A DNA stretch of 64,000 bases from Spinacia oleracea (lineage: Eukaryota > Streptophyta > Magnoliopsida > Caryophyllales > Amaranthaceae). Shown here in pieces: positions 47,501 through 59,530 of the stretch. Below the pieces are notes generated by a model. The model had not been told where the DNA came from, ran no database searches, and was given only the letters and a program-made list of their open reading frames with translations. Numbering within the stretch: the first letter of the stretch is position 1; every line of letters begins with the position of its first letter. The position numbers and the translations under genes were made by a program. The DNA lies in the NCBI RefSeq assembly GCF_020520425.1, contig NC_079491.1, positions 7,923,143 through 7,987,142 on the forward strand. Direction: 5' to 3'.

Positions 47501-50500
47501 CTGACACAGTACTACAGTAGTGACACTGGAGTAATTTCACTTTGAAGTATAAGCACCAAGGACCTAAAAGAAAATTGACTGATCCATAAACCAACCATGA
47601 GCCTTTACTACTACCTCCTTTTCACAATACTTGCATCGTTTCTCATTTGGGAACTATTTATCAACCAACTTTGACAATTTTTCTGTCACCATTAAGTAAG
47701 AAAAAACATAGCCAAGTGAGATCTTGTTAAATACGTATCAATGCAAGGATTCCAAATATCAATTTTTACTTATACACAATTAGAGATATTAATATCAAAA
47801 GAAGCGTGTTAAATTACGTGAAAAAGGAAATGTTGCATGTATTGTGAAACGGGGGTAGTATAAAGAAGCCACAACATTAAAATAAACAGAAACCGCTGGC
47901 ATTCTGAAATGTTTATCTGTAAAGCAGCCTGAAGGGATAAAATAAGCAATATTGGGAACCTAGGATATGACTAGCCTGGCTCATAACAAATGAAAATCCT
48001 GGTAAACAGAAGAGGCCAGCGGTAGTCCAGGTGCGAAAGAAGAATGGAATATGACATACCAGATGACTCAGTATATGCCATAAGCCTACTAAGATCTAAC
48101 TCAGACACAAGTCCAACAGAAATTGAGGAAAGGTGGAACGTAAAGTCAACATGGACTTTTAAAACAGAATAGAGAGAGTAAAATGAGGTAAAATTGGATA
48201 AAATTGGATAGGTTCCACAGTTTCTGTAACAAGAAACGGTATAGGGTGCTTGTGTAAAACAGTAAAAGAGTCGAAGTTCAGTACCTCAGAAATCCAATAC
48301 TCAGGAAAATAGGTGAGCATCTAGACAAAACAGGATAATATAGTGCAGACTGTAGACAAATCAACCTAAGTGTTGTATACACGGAAAGTTCCGAAGAACA
48401 AGGAGGTTAAAGTCATTACCTGTTCCATCATTAGCAATATCGACGCCATCAAAGCTGAGGATAACATCTGATGGCTGCAAAACCTTTGACTCGGGAGCAG
48501 TAGGGTCAACACGACGAACACGTACACCTTTTTGATCAGATTTCATTCCCATCGCAATGCGTAGGTCAGGATTTTCCATCTTCTGCCACTCGACACCAAG
48601 AATTGGGAACCCTAATTAAGGATGCCAATAGACAAACATGAGTATAACAAGCTGGCCACAATTACCAACACCATCTACATAGAAAAAATTCCATAATCGC
48701 CAACTGAACCTACCGGTATATGCTCCATTCTTCTCATAATCCTGAATAAAGTGTGTGATGACAGGTGTAGGTATAACATAACCAATATTCTCTGCATCTT
48801 CATGTTTCAGGGACTGAAATGCAATGCCCACACAACTGCCTTTGTCGTTAAAGGCTGGACCACCAGAATTTCCGGAATTTATGGCAGCATCAATCTACAA
48901 TAGTATAAATGCAAAAGGAGTCAATAATGCGAGAGCAAAGGGGAAAAGCAAAGCACGAAAACCAGAATTCTGTATACACACCTGCAACCCCAGCAATTCA
49001 GTTGACCCATGAACATAAGACAGGATCTCAATACGTGAGACCACTCCACTAGTAACAGAGATTGTATCCCCTCCTATTGGATAACCTACAACAGTGACAG
49101 CATCTTGAAGAGCAGGTAATATCCCAAACTCTACAGGTGAAACGCCTTCCCAGAACTCATCATCACTGACTGTAAGCAAAGCTGCAAAAACGAATGTGCA
49201 ATAATTGTCCATTAACTCTCAAACCAAACTCGGTATAATCATATAGTAATAGAATTATCATCAGAGCTTAATAACTGATAAAAGCATTGGGGTAGGATAA
49301 AACATTAATAATTTCATGTTGCTACCAATTAACGGATACAAAGTATATAAGTGATTATCTTCCCTCTCTTATTTGCCAAATTCAAATGTTTACATTGCTG
49401 CTATAACCAATCCCCTCAAAAATCCCAAATCATTCGGAACCAGTGTCTACAGAGTCTTGCTCCCCAGTAATTTTTGCAACAAATAACAGAAACCTTGTGC
49501 AAACAAGGTAAAGGTTCACATGAAAACAAACAAGGGACACAATCACAAATGTTTTGGAGGAGTTATATCGTACTACAAGATCATGCCCTGAAATACATAA
49601 TTCCTATTAACATCTCACTTCAATAAACATGCAAAGATCACAGCAGATCATCATATAAACCAATACATTAATCAACATGTATTCTTCATTGGTCCTACGG
49701 ACTGAGCTGTCTACTCCACTGTTAACTTCGCCGTGCTTTTATATTAGCAAATTAAGCTTCCTTTAGGAATTTCTCAGGGTGCTAAAACAAATAACAATCA
49801 GGGATTTCATCCTCGGTTTTTATGGGGTTAAAATAACAAGTCGGGCATGTTTTGACTATTAACTTCACTGTTTATACTTAACATTAGCAATTTAAGATGA
49901 AGGTGCTAAGAATTTTTTTTCACATGCATAACAGTTAAAGGTATTCAAACATGAAAAGATTGTAATTGCCAAGTTAACCTCTATCCATTTGTACATTTCC
50001 AATTTCAAACACCCAAATAAAGAGCATTCCACTTGAATGGAAAAAAAAATTATAAACAAACTTCGCCATTGGCTTGCTCTACCGTACTTCTTAGTGCTAA
50101 CTTCATTTTGAGCAGACAAAATCAACAAAAGCAGAGTACACAAAATGCATCAAAAGTAACGAAAATATCTAATATTGCTAACCAATGCTATGGCATACAG
50201 ATACTGTAATGAGGAAAAAAATGAACTAAGCAACTGACCTGTAGCAAAATAATCTGGAGAGAAGATTGAATAAGGCTATTTACTGGCTAAAAACTAGAGT
50301 TACAAGGATTTCACTGGGTGAGTTAAGGGAGGCTAGTTTCTTGAAAGAGGTGTCTTGGCACAAGGCCTCTTCAATCTTCATCTTGTGAATTAAGCTTTCA
50401 GAAATTGAATGGCTTCAGTGATTCTCCAATGAGAAAAGAAGCTTTTCAAAAGAAGGCCAACCATGACAAATAAGAAGTAGAGAAACTAGGTTTGTAGATT

Positions 50501-53500
50501 AAAAGAGACAGTTACACTCATGGTCTTGATGCACGGAAAGCTATCGCATCCAATTTGTGGCGTTAGAAATCTATGGTAGGATTTCGCATAAAAATGGCTA
50601 TATTAAGCTCTCAACCTAAAAGCTCAAATCCTAACTCTTTATCAATGTGGACTCCCTTAAACAAACCTCAGTGGATGAGGTGGTGTTGCGGGAGGTACTC
50701 AAGTGCAAACGGACTTGTCCTAAATCTTCTTATTGGTTCAGAAGAGGAATGTACCCAGCCATATTTTCTGTCGGTAATTGTTATTGAACCTGATTATGAT
50801 GATTTATGTTATGGAAGACATATTGGATGAGGTGTACTCTAGATGAGAAAATGTTGCTATACTTGTAGGAGTTTACCACTATGACTTCCCTTCCCCAGCC
50901 ATTTAGAGGTCATACGTCCCTCCTAAAGCAAGTATAAAAAATATAATGCCTGGCAGCTACAAAAGGGATATTCCCACGAAGAAGAAATCAAACGTGGGAA
51001 TTTCAGTCTTGCAGGACGTAGTCTTTGAAAACATTGCTGAAGAGAGTGGGTCACCTCCTACTTTTATGTTCTTGAGTGATTTCTTGGTGACACCTGAGTT
51101 CCATGTCTTTTTAAATCAAGTCTGGGTTCAACCCAGTAAACTAAAAATATACAGGTAGCTTGTACGAGCAGGTTGAAGGACATGTGGATTGCAAAAAAGA
51201 GGTAGGTTGTTACTCTAACTATTTTGAGAATGAACAAAATCATTCAAGACGCATCTTAACAAAGTTCCAACTATATCAGTTCTCCACGATTTACAAATAC
51301 AATTCATGTCTGTTAGTTTTTTTATTAAGAAAAAAAAGGAGAAATAAACAAAAGCTCGTTCTTGAAGTAATGGAAAACTAGTTCCAACAAGTGGACATGA
51401 ACTACAAGTGAACCTGATATCCAAGATAGCGCATCCCGAATTCTCCATTAAGGCACTAGCAACCACTGGTTTACTTTATTCATTTTCACAACCACTCACA
51501 TCTTAAAGATGATAATAAAATCAAGGGATCAAATCATTTCAATTTGGAAGTTGGAATTCGCTAGGCAATGCCCAGACAATTTTAGTTACCATTCCTGTTT
51601 CATTCCCTAATACCAAATGGATCATTAAGGTATATGAAAAAAGGGTAAAACAAACATTCCCTAATAGCAAGCTAGACAATGACTTTGCAGATATTCAAAA
51701 GAGAGAAGAAATAAGAGAGTCAGCTTAGCTATAATGCTTGTAGTAAAAACAGGTCATATGGGGTGTGGAGAAGCTCAATTCTAGTTCCAAACTCTTACAG
51801 ACAATCCATGCATTAATCAAAGGCTCAATTCTAACCAGGCAGCAAAGTACCAACAAGATCCTAGAATAGGTACACCCATAACTATGATTCCATGCTCTAC
51901 CACCAAACTCCAAGAGGCACAATTACATTTAGGGGAGCAATCTTTGAGGTTCTTCTTCTAGACTCTGATGAATGCATCCACCACTCAAAGACTCGTTATA
52001 AATAAACCTGACAATACAGAACAATGCATTTGTTGTCTTTGAACTCGTAGCTCGTGGAACAAAATGGAGTTATTTACATACAAGATATTGGCTTCTCACT
52101 ACTTACTACTGAAATAACTTGCAATACTGCGATCACTAAACAATCCACACATTATTAATCCATAATTGACCAGGAAGCTCCACATATATGAGTCTTATCC
52201 TTAGCAGTCAAGACTAGGGCTTATAACTGTTCTTAAGAACATTGTCAAGGTGAGAGGGAAATAGAGCAAAACGAGGTCAAGGACTGTTGTACTCCCTCCG
52301 TTTTCAATAAGTGCATCGGTTTGACCTGCACGTGGTTTTAGAAGTTTGGGTTGAATTTAGTATAATATTACGCAAGTGGGGAAGTAAGTGGGTGGATTCT
52401 TTATTGTAGGTATAGGATAATGGAAGAATTATTTATTGTAATAAATTGATGGTGTGAGTATGTAGGACCATGGAAGAGGAAAAAATTAAAATAACAGGGA
52501 GTGGGGAATATGGTACGAGGGAGAAATAATAATAATGTTAGACAGTTTCCAAAATACGAAGTGATGCAATTAATAAAAAAAAAAGGCCAATTACGGAAAG
52601 CGATGCACTTATTAATAAATGGAGGGAGTGTCATATATATGTAAGCCCTAAGAAATCGACAATTAAGTCAACTAAAGATCCATGCATGTTGCCTATCTCA
52701 AATCAACATACTCATACTAAAATGGAAGGAAGTTGCACATTAAAAGCCGTATGGCACAAAATAAATCCTTGTTACCATAAACAAGAGCATTAACCATAGC
52801 AGAACAAACTTAAAGAAGAAATACACAACCTCCTGTACTCCCCTCCCCTGCCTGTACTCCCCTCCCCTGCCTCCCTGAATAAGTCAATAGTCAGCCAAAA
52901 TATAAATGATTAACTCTACCTCCAACTCTGGCAGGAATGTAAACAAGAGCCCAATGCGTTTTGCCAAAATCATTAAGCTAGCCAAATTCAAGAATAACTC
53001 AATCAAGAAAGCACTTTAAACATGTATATTCAGTTACCCGATGAACGACCAAGCTCAACAAAAAATCTCGATAGATACAGGCTCAATAGTAATTATGGGT
53101 CCTCGTTCTCCTCAATGTGCATGGTCCAAATCATGGTTGTCAAACTCCCGTTCTAGATCTTAAGATTCTACGATCCAAAATTATGTCACCGACTGGATCT
53201 TAAGTAGGATCTTAATGTGCATAAGATCTTACAATCCTACCTAGATAAAATATAAGTATGGCAGGATCTTAATACAATCTTAAGACACATCGATTCTATC
53301 CAACATACAACAATTAAGTTAATAAATTATATTTACGTACTTTTTACTACTAAATAATCCTTAATTCACAAATAATTAAAAATATTAATTTTTGGTTACT
53401 AAAAATGACCAAATCAAAGAAAGTAATATAATACTCCGTATAAATTAAAACTGGAAGTTGATCAAAACTTTCAAACAACTTTTCACACATCTTATCAATT

Positions 53501-56500
53501 ACACTTGAAAGTTGAAACTTCATAAGTAACGACCTTTGTGAGAAAAACAATGTGTTTAACATTAAACAATGTCTATTACTCTATTAGCATTAAGATTAAG
53601 TGAAATAATGATTTTATATAGCATTTCAGTAGTATAAATATTTTTAGGTTATTATCTGATTCATTTGTTCATTTCCGATGGAGCCAAAGATTCATTTGTT
53701 CTTTTGGCTGTGGGAATATAATGGACTAAATCAAAATGGCTCTTAAAACCTCTTCGCTTCCTTTCCATGAAGTAGAAGATGGTCGTCCCGTGGTCATCCC
53801 GTGGTCGTCCCGTTATCGCATTTGGGTCAATTGAAAACAACCTCTCTGCAATTGTAGGGGAAAGGTTGCGTACGTCCGAACACCCTCTTACCCCGCTTCT
53901 TGCGGGAGCCTCTTTGAGGCAATGGGGTAATGATAATGATAATGATCTGATTCTACCGATCTGATCCTACTATCCCCACCGAAGGAAGAATCCCGATCCT
54001 AACAACCTTGGTCCAAATTACTCCATACACCTAATGTGCTTCTACAAGATTTACTAATAGTCATTTATGAACGTAACCAATTGTACACCACCTTACTTGT
54101 TTTGGACTTGCTGATTAACAAGCCTTAAATGTCGTCCAACCTTGGCCCATGACTTCAATAAAAGAAACACAAGACTGTAGGGAAGACAAGACAAAGATTT
54201 TCAGCAGGCTAGTTCACTTACAACCCCAAAAAATATCATCAAGCAATCTTCCTTAAGTTCCAAATAAAACACATTATTGAACATTAATTGCTTTGAGACC
54301 ATTAACATTGAACAAACTTACGGAATTAAACAAAACATAAAAACCCCAACACATCCGCTGATCAGCAACACCATAACTTATGACCAAGGGTATCAAATAT
54401 ACACTACTTTACCTAAAAACGTCATAACATTGAACACCATTTATGAGTTATGACTATCATACTAGCGATTCAATACTCCATCACATTGTAACACTCCCTT
54501 CTTTAAGACCTGAATGCAGGTTCTTCTAATGTTGGCTTCTGTAACCTACTTTCTAGTACCATGGGCTACGTTTCAAGAGCTCCACCAACAGTATCCAATA
54601 TGAGTGCATAATCAATTCTGAAACTTGGCAATAAGTTATCTCACTGCTTACTAGTTACTACTACAATAACTTGCAATACTGCAGGTCATTAACAACCACT
54701 CATTATTCATCCAAATTCCAAACATTGACAAGGAAGCTCCACATGTAAGAGTCTTATTCCTAGCAGTCAAGAGTCAAGACTAAGCTAATAACTGTTCTCA
54801 AGAACATTGTCAAGGTGAGAGGGAATCAGAGAAAAATGAGGTCAAGGACTGTTGTATGCCTATATATGTAATCCCCAAGAAACCGACAAAAAGTCAACTA
54901 AAGATCCATGCAGGGTGCCTATCTCAAACCAACATACTCATACTGCATTACACGGAAGGAAGTAGTACATTAGAAGCTGTAGACGTAAAATAAGTCCTTG
55001 TTACCAGAAACAAAAGCATTAGCCATACCGGAACAGACTTAAAGAAGAAAAAAGACCACTACAACTTTGATAGTAAAGGGTGCAATCGCTTAAAGTCTCC
55101 AAAATGGAAATCAGGGGGTAATTTTTTTTAATATTACTGTGAATTACATAAATTAATAACCAGCCAAAACATAAATGATAACCCAACTCTAACAGGAACG
55201 TGAACGAGGGCCCAACGCGTTCTTGCCAAAATCATTTTTGTTTAAGCTTGCCAATTCAAGAATAACTCAATCAAGAAAGTACTTTAAACATGTATATTAT
55301 GGTTCCCCAATAAAAGACCAAGCTTAACCTTTAACTGATCAAAAACAGAAAATCTCTCGATAGGTACGTGCTTAGTTGTACATATGTACAATGCCAAATA
55401 GGAAAGATAACGAGAAAGTCTAGCTACCCTTGTACTTATTCTAGGTCTTCATTCTCAATCTCCTCAATGTGCATGGTCCAAATATCAATGTGCACGGTCC
55501 AAATACTAATGTGCTTCTAAAAGATTTACTAATAGTCGTTTGTGCACATAATCACTGGTGCACCACCTTGTTTTCAACTTGCTAATGGCCCTAAAAGTCG
55601 TTCAACGGTTCAACATTGGCTCATTAATTCAACAATAAGAAATATAAGACTCCATCGAAGACTAGACAGAGATTTTCAGCAAGCTAGTTCACTTACAACC
55701 CAAAAGTATCATCAAACAATATTCCTTAAGTTCTAAATAAATCACAATATTGAGCGTTGATTGTTCATAGACCATTAACATTGAACAAACTTATGGAGTT
55801 TAACAAAAGAAAAATCCAATACATCAGCAGCAGCATAACTATATTCAAATCATACACCCTCTAACGAGAAATTCGATGGAACTCATTCCACAATTCCTAA
55901 CATTACAACAAGGCAACATCCTAAAGAATGAAATTCAGTACACTAATAACTACTCTAACCTATGCAATTCACACTCATCTCCCCATCTTAGTTTGCCCTT
56001 ACGCAAGCACACAAGGAGCCATAATAAAACCCTAATAAACCATCTAAAGTCCCAACTTTTAGCCTCAAATGATTTAGGCCTTTTAGCCTAAAGAATTCAA
56101 ATTCTTTAGCCTCAAATGTTGTTAATGTTCCACCGTATGAACCACATTAATACTTCAACAAATACGATAAAAAAAACATTAAAGATTATATAAGTAAATT
56201 ATACCTATATCACACTCAGTACCAATGGCAAGAACAGTAGCTAAGTACTTGGTATCAGAACCACGTTTCTTGAGCTTAACCTGAGTATAATGCTCCACGG
56301 AATGAGCATTTGTTAACACTCTTCTACCGCTAATGACAAACCCACTGCTGGAGGAACTATACTGCCGCTTCCTCTGCCACGGGAGCGAGAAATTCGGCTC
56401 GGTGTGAACGCAAAATACCTTCACAACCGCATCCATCGCCGGCAAAACACGGGCAGATAAAACTGACTCCCATCCCGCCGCAGCGCCATTTGCGGCGGTG

Positions 56501-56727
56501 GTGTCGGAGCGGCGGGGTTGCTGCTCATGGTTGGCTTCGGGAGCGTCGGGAGATTTTCGGGAGCGGCGGTGGCGGCGGTGAGAAGAGGGTGGTTCGGAGT
56601 GTTCGATATTTCCGACGTCAGTTTGGTCGAATGAGGCGGTGGATGTGGTGGCGGGAGGAGAGGAGTCTAGGGTTTCGGAGGATTGGTGTTTACGGCTGCG
56701 CTTCCTCTTACGGTTGTTGTCGCCCAT
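44550..56727 (-). CDS. DEG9: DEG9-type nuclear serine protease (copy A, complete)
   Basis: A HtrA/DegP-family ATP-independent serine protease. Arabidopsis DEG9 is nuclear. Exons: 56727-56205, 49181-48982, 48894-48714, 48611-48420, 47123-46891, 45824-45723, 45588-45538, 45438-45334, 44648-44550. They total 561 codons plus stop with all phases consistent; Arabidopsis DEG9 is about 592 from memory. Exon 1 starts with basic clusters ([17 protein letters not shown]) suited to nuclear import. The catalytic triad is His142 (LTNAHSV), Asp173 (ECDI, at the exon 1-2 joint) and Ser251 (GNSGGP). Two PDZ-like regions follow, ending in [15 protein letters not shown]. Intron 1 is about 7 kb and holds a tandem duplication with nested transposons. 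Confidence 0.95.
49182..52094. other. 3' part of DEG9 copy A intron 1, no gene seen
   Basis: Intronic sequence with short, unrelated open stretches only. The stretch near 50560-50720 has slightly better open frames, but no family resemblance. Confidence 0.4.
52292..52628. mobile_element. Stowaway-like MITE in DEG9 intron 1
   Basis: 337 bp with inverted ends CTCCCTCCGTTTTCAATAAG and, complemented on the right, CTCCCTCCATTTATTAATAAG. GTGCATCG follows in both. This is the standard Stowaway (Tc1/mariner) end. A TA lies on the left; the right flank is TG, so the TA duplication is imperfect. The matching point in arm 2 (about 54857) lacks the element, confirming the insertion. Confidence 0.85.
53132..54010. 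mobile_element. hAT-type element in DEG9 intron 1, carrying a SINE
   Basis: 879 bp flanked by identical 8-bp duplications GTCCAAAT (53124-53131 and 54011-54018). Short inverted ends CATGGTTGT and, complemented, CAAGGTTGT. Internal GATCTTAAGAT/GGATCTTAA words are frequent near the left end and reappear as CTGATCC/CCGATCC at the right. No transposase frame. Arm 2 of the duplication shows the unoccupied site near 55479. Confidence 0.82.
53718..53950 (+). mobile_element. SINE-like element, copy 2 (nested)
   Basis: About 230 bp related to 27108-27312, with the same order of motifs: CCATGAAGTAGAAGATGG, AAGGTTGCGTACGTCCGA and GCCTCTTTGAGGCAATGGGGTAA. A (GATAAT)n tail ends it. CGTCCCGTGGT is internally multiplied. 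It lies inside the hAT-type element, so it arrived later. Confidence 0.62.
54650..55796. repeat. Tandem duplication in DEG9 intron 1, arm 2
   Basis: The shorter arm of the intronic duplication, collinear with 52095-54323 and free of the two transposons found there. It therefore records the pre-insertion state. Divergence between arms is visible at many positions, so the duplication is not recent. Confidence 0.88.
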
Positions 56728-57469
56728 AATTTGTAGGGTTTTAGGGTGGTGGTATTTGGGGGGAATTAGAAATGTATGAAGGTCTGTTAATGGCGGAAAA
56801 GGGGAGGTGAAATGTTTTATTTTAAAAGGAATTTGTTTTACCTTTTTCTCTTAAATAAAAAAAAAAAACTCTTTTCCTAATTTGGTAAATTTTTCATAAA
56901 TAGTGTTAACAACTGTATAAAAATATTCAACTTGCAATTAAAAATGTATGCAAAAATATAAAGTATTAAATGCGTGCGAAAATAAATACTCCGTATACAA
57001 TATTGTTTATTGGAGTTATGATGAGAAAAGCATATTAAATGATATCACGTAAAAATAGTTAAAACGAGATTTACGTTATAATAAGATACTTAGAGACAAG
57101 TGAAAACTTGTATTTATATGTTATCTGTTTAGGTATTAACTCGAAGATATTATATTGATTATTAGAATCGAATATTTTCGAATGAGAAGAAATGAAAAGT
57201 GAACTAAAGTTATACCTGCAGATAACTATCCTAACTATACCTAGACCTTAGTACACCTATAAATCTTCAAAGATGGAGTTCAAATAATGTGTCGGTAATG
57301 CTTACATGTACAACTAAGCAACAACGATCATTTCTTGATTCTCTATCTCGTGTGGGTAAATGGATAATCTACCAATAATTATACGTTGTTTTCTTCCTTT
57401 TCTGTATTTATCTTCTTCCTCTCCCCCTCCCTCTCTCTAATGCTAGGTATGTGGTCAAATTATATCAAC

Positions 57470-58115
57470 TTTGACAATTGATCATACAAATATCATTGTA
57501 TGATATTTTATTTTTCACACCATTTCTCTCTGATTATTAACTTCTCAGCCAAAGTTAATATGTTTTGACCGTTAAAGTAAAATATTACCTATTATTCAGA
57601 CACCAATAGACTTAAATCAATAGTAAATCATCGAAACAATCTCAAAACTAAAAGTCCTAAGCATTATCAAAAGTCTAAATTATACAATTCTCAAATGATC
57701 TAAAAATTTGTTTTCCACAACATTTTTCTATGATTTCTAACTTCTCAGTCAAAGTAAGTATGTTTTGACCATTAAAGTCAAATGTGACCTATTATTCAGG
57801 TACGAATAGAATTAAATCAGCAGATATATCGATAAAAGAATCTCAAAACTAAGAAGTTCTAAGCATAGACAAAAGTCTAAACTATTAACACGCTACAAAT
57901 TACGGTACAATCTTACAATTATCTAAAAGTATATTTTCTACATTATTTATCTATGACTTCTAACTTCTCGGTCAAAGTAAGTATGTTTTGACCATTAAAG
58001 TCAATTGTGACCTATTATTCAGGTATGAATAGACTTAAATCAGTAGATAAATCAATAAAACAATCTCAACAAAACTAGATGTCCTAATTAGCATTGTCAA
58101 AAGTCTTAAACTATT
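57470..58115. repeat. Triplicated block of about 200-220 bp upstream of DEG9 copy A
   Basis: Three diverged tandem copies. The marker CTTCTCAGTCAAAGTAAGTA and its variants starts at 57541, 57741 and 57964. Each marker is followed by ATGTTTTGACC, then CCTATTATTCAG and ACAATCTCAA-type phrases. The block lies between the isolated exon 1 (58149) and exon 1 of copy A (56727), in the likely promoter region of copy A. Confidence 0.85.
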
Positions 58116-58148
58116 TAACACCAATAACAAATTAAACAACATACATAC

Positions 58149-58440
58149 CTATATCACATTCAATTCCAATGGCTAAGACAGTGGCCAAGTACTTAGTATC
58201 AGACCCTCGTTTCTTAAGCTTAACTTGAGTGTAAAAGTCCACAGAATGAGCATTTGTTAAAACTCTTCTCCCTTCAATGATAAACCCACTGCTTGTGGAT
58301 TTATACTGTTTCCTCCTTTGCCATGGAAGCGAGAAATTCGGCTTTGTATGCATACAAAACACCTTCACCACCGCGTCCATCACCAACCGATGATCACCAC
58401 CACCACCACCACCACCACCGCAGTTAGTCTTTGGTGTCAT
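58149..58440 (-). CDS. Isolated second copy of DEG9 exon 1
   Basis: The ATG at 58440 opens a 97-codon exon. It has a Gly run, then [27 protein letters not shown] (catalytic His), [19 protein letters not shown] and ECDI (catalytic Asp). It ends at the donor G|GTATGTATG in the same phase as exon 1 of copy A. It lacks the long basic N-terminus. No exons 2-9 follow before copy A begins. It is either an alternative first exon splicing to exon 2 at 49181, or the relic of a middle DEG9 copy whose other exons were lost. Frame, triad residues and donor are all intact. Confidence 0.8.
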
Positions 58441-58605
58441 ATTAGTGAATTACTTTACTGATCTTTTTTACTTCAGATTGTTAGGTCCGTTTCTCTCTTT
58501 TTTTTTTGGTTGTGGTGGTTGTTAGTATTACAAGTCTACAAGACTACAACCCCATTTCTTCGGGGTTCTTAAATAGTGATGGGAATTGGTGCATTGCATC
58601 GTTGG

Positions 58606-58800
58606 ACATGAATTGGCCAAAAAGCAAGATAATTGTACGAAGAAGAGTACGGTTTTGTTCCATTCACCTTATTTTTATTGTTTATTACTATCTGTCATAT
58701 ATTCATAGTCTCGTTTGACCAAAAAGCAGATAATTGTACGAAGAAGAGTACGGTTTGATTCTTCTCACCTTATTCTTATTGTTTATTACTTATTTTTTCC
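58606..58800. repeat. Tandem duplication of about 105 bp upstream of the isolated DEG9 exon
   Basis: GATAATTGTACGAAGAAGAG (then TACGGTTT) occurs twice, near 58628 and 58729. Each copy is followed by TCACCTTATT and TATTGTTTATTACT. It falls in the presumed promoter of the isolated exon. Confidence 0.85.
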
Positions 58801-59530
58801 AAATTCAGATCAATCCGACCAGATCAGTCATGAAAAAACAAATTACACTCTTAGAAAAACACTCACAGAAAACACTCCGATAAGACAGAAAGAATCAGAT
58901 CAGACCAGACTGAAAACTAGAAATATCAGATTAGATCAGGATACGAGAACGGAGCCTACATGTTTAATGTCTTTACTTAATGGACACTTTGTCAACGTAT
59001 TCACATCAAAATATATGGTCGGCGTAGGAAAGAAAGCAGTACACAGTCGGCTGCCATTATCTTTCATAGCATTAAAAAGCAGGAGTTTTTAACGTACTCT
59101 TCCGTATGTGCTTTTCAGGCTGTCGTCGTTTGTTTGTTTGTTTGTAGCAAATAGAAGTGCTTTCGTCGTGTGCAACTTTCCTTCCAAAAGTTGCACACTA
59201 CACTTCCGTTGATTAGCAACACTATATGCCTACCTAATTCGTAAAGTAACCTATTCATGTCCGACATTATTTTATGTACTTGTCAAATGAAACAAAGGAT
59301 AATTCTTTCACTGAACAATCGGTTTAAGTTACAAATAATAAAGATTCACTCTCAGAAATGGTAAATTAACTAACTTTTGTACAATAAATTTATTGAATAC
59401 ACTTGTGAACTGTGATTGACTCGTTTGCTTATAGAGTATAAACAGATTTCTAGCAGACTATAGTATTGTGTGACAACAAGAGTAGGTGAAGAAGTATACA
59501 ACTGTAAGTCTGTAACAGGAAATCGGAGCT
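58801..59530. other. Spacer between DEG9 copy B and the isolated exon
   Basis: GATCAGA-rich patch near 58800-58945 and a GTTTGTTTGTTTGT run near 59130. No gene is supported. Confidence 0.4.

Larger units (their letters stand above)
52095..54323. repeat. Tandem duplication in DEG9 intron 1, arm 1
   Basis: This arm matches 54650-55796 in order through many shared phrases: AACTTGCAATACTGC, AGGAAGCTCCACAT, AGAACATTGTCAAGGTGAGA, CTAAAGATCCATGCA, AAACATGTATATT, CTCCTCAATGTGCATGGTCC and ACCATTAACATTGAACAAAC. Arm 1 is longer because it holds a MITE (52292-52628) and a hAT-type element (53132-54010). Net of these, both arms are about 1.0-1.15 kb. Confidence 0.88.

Noticed and set aside
50573-51381. 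Short plus-strand frames in DEG9 intron 1
   Set aside because: Unrelated short translations with no homology cues, located in an intron on the opposite strand. No independent gene is supported.
56490-56729. Plus-strand frame over DEG9 exon 1
   Set aside because: It is the antisense shadow of the first exon of DEG9 copy A, with Arg/Gly-rich low-complexity translation.
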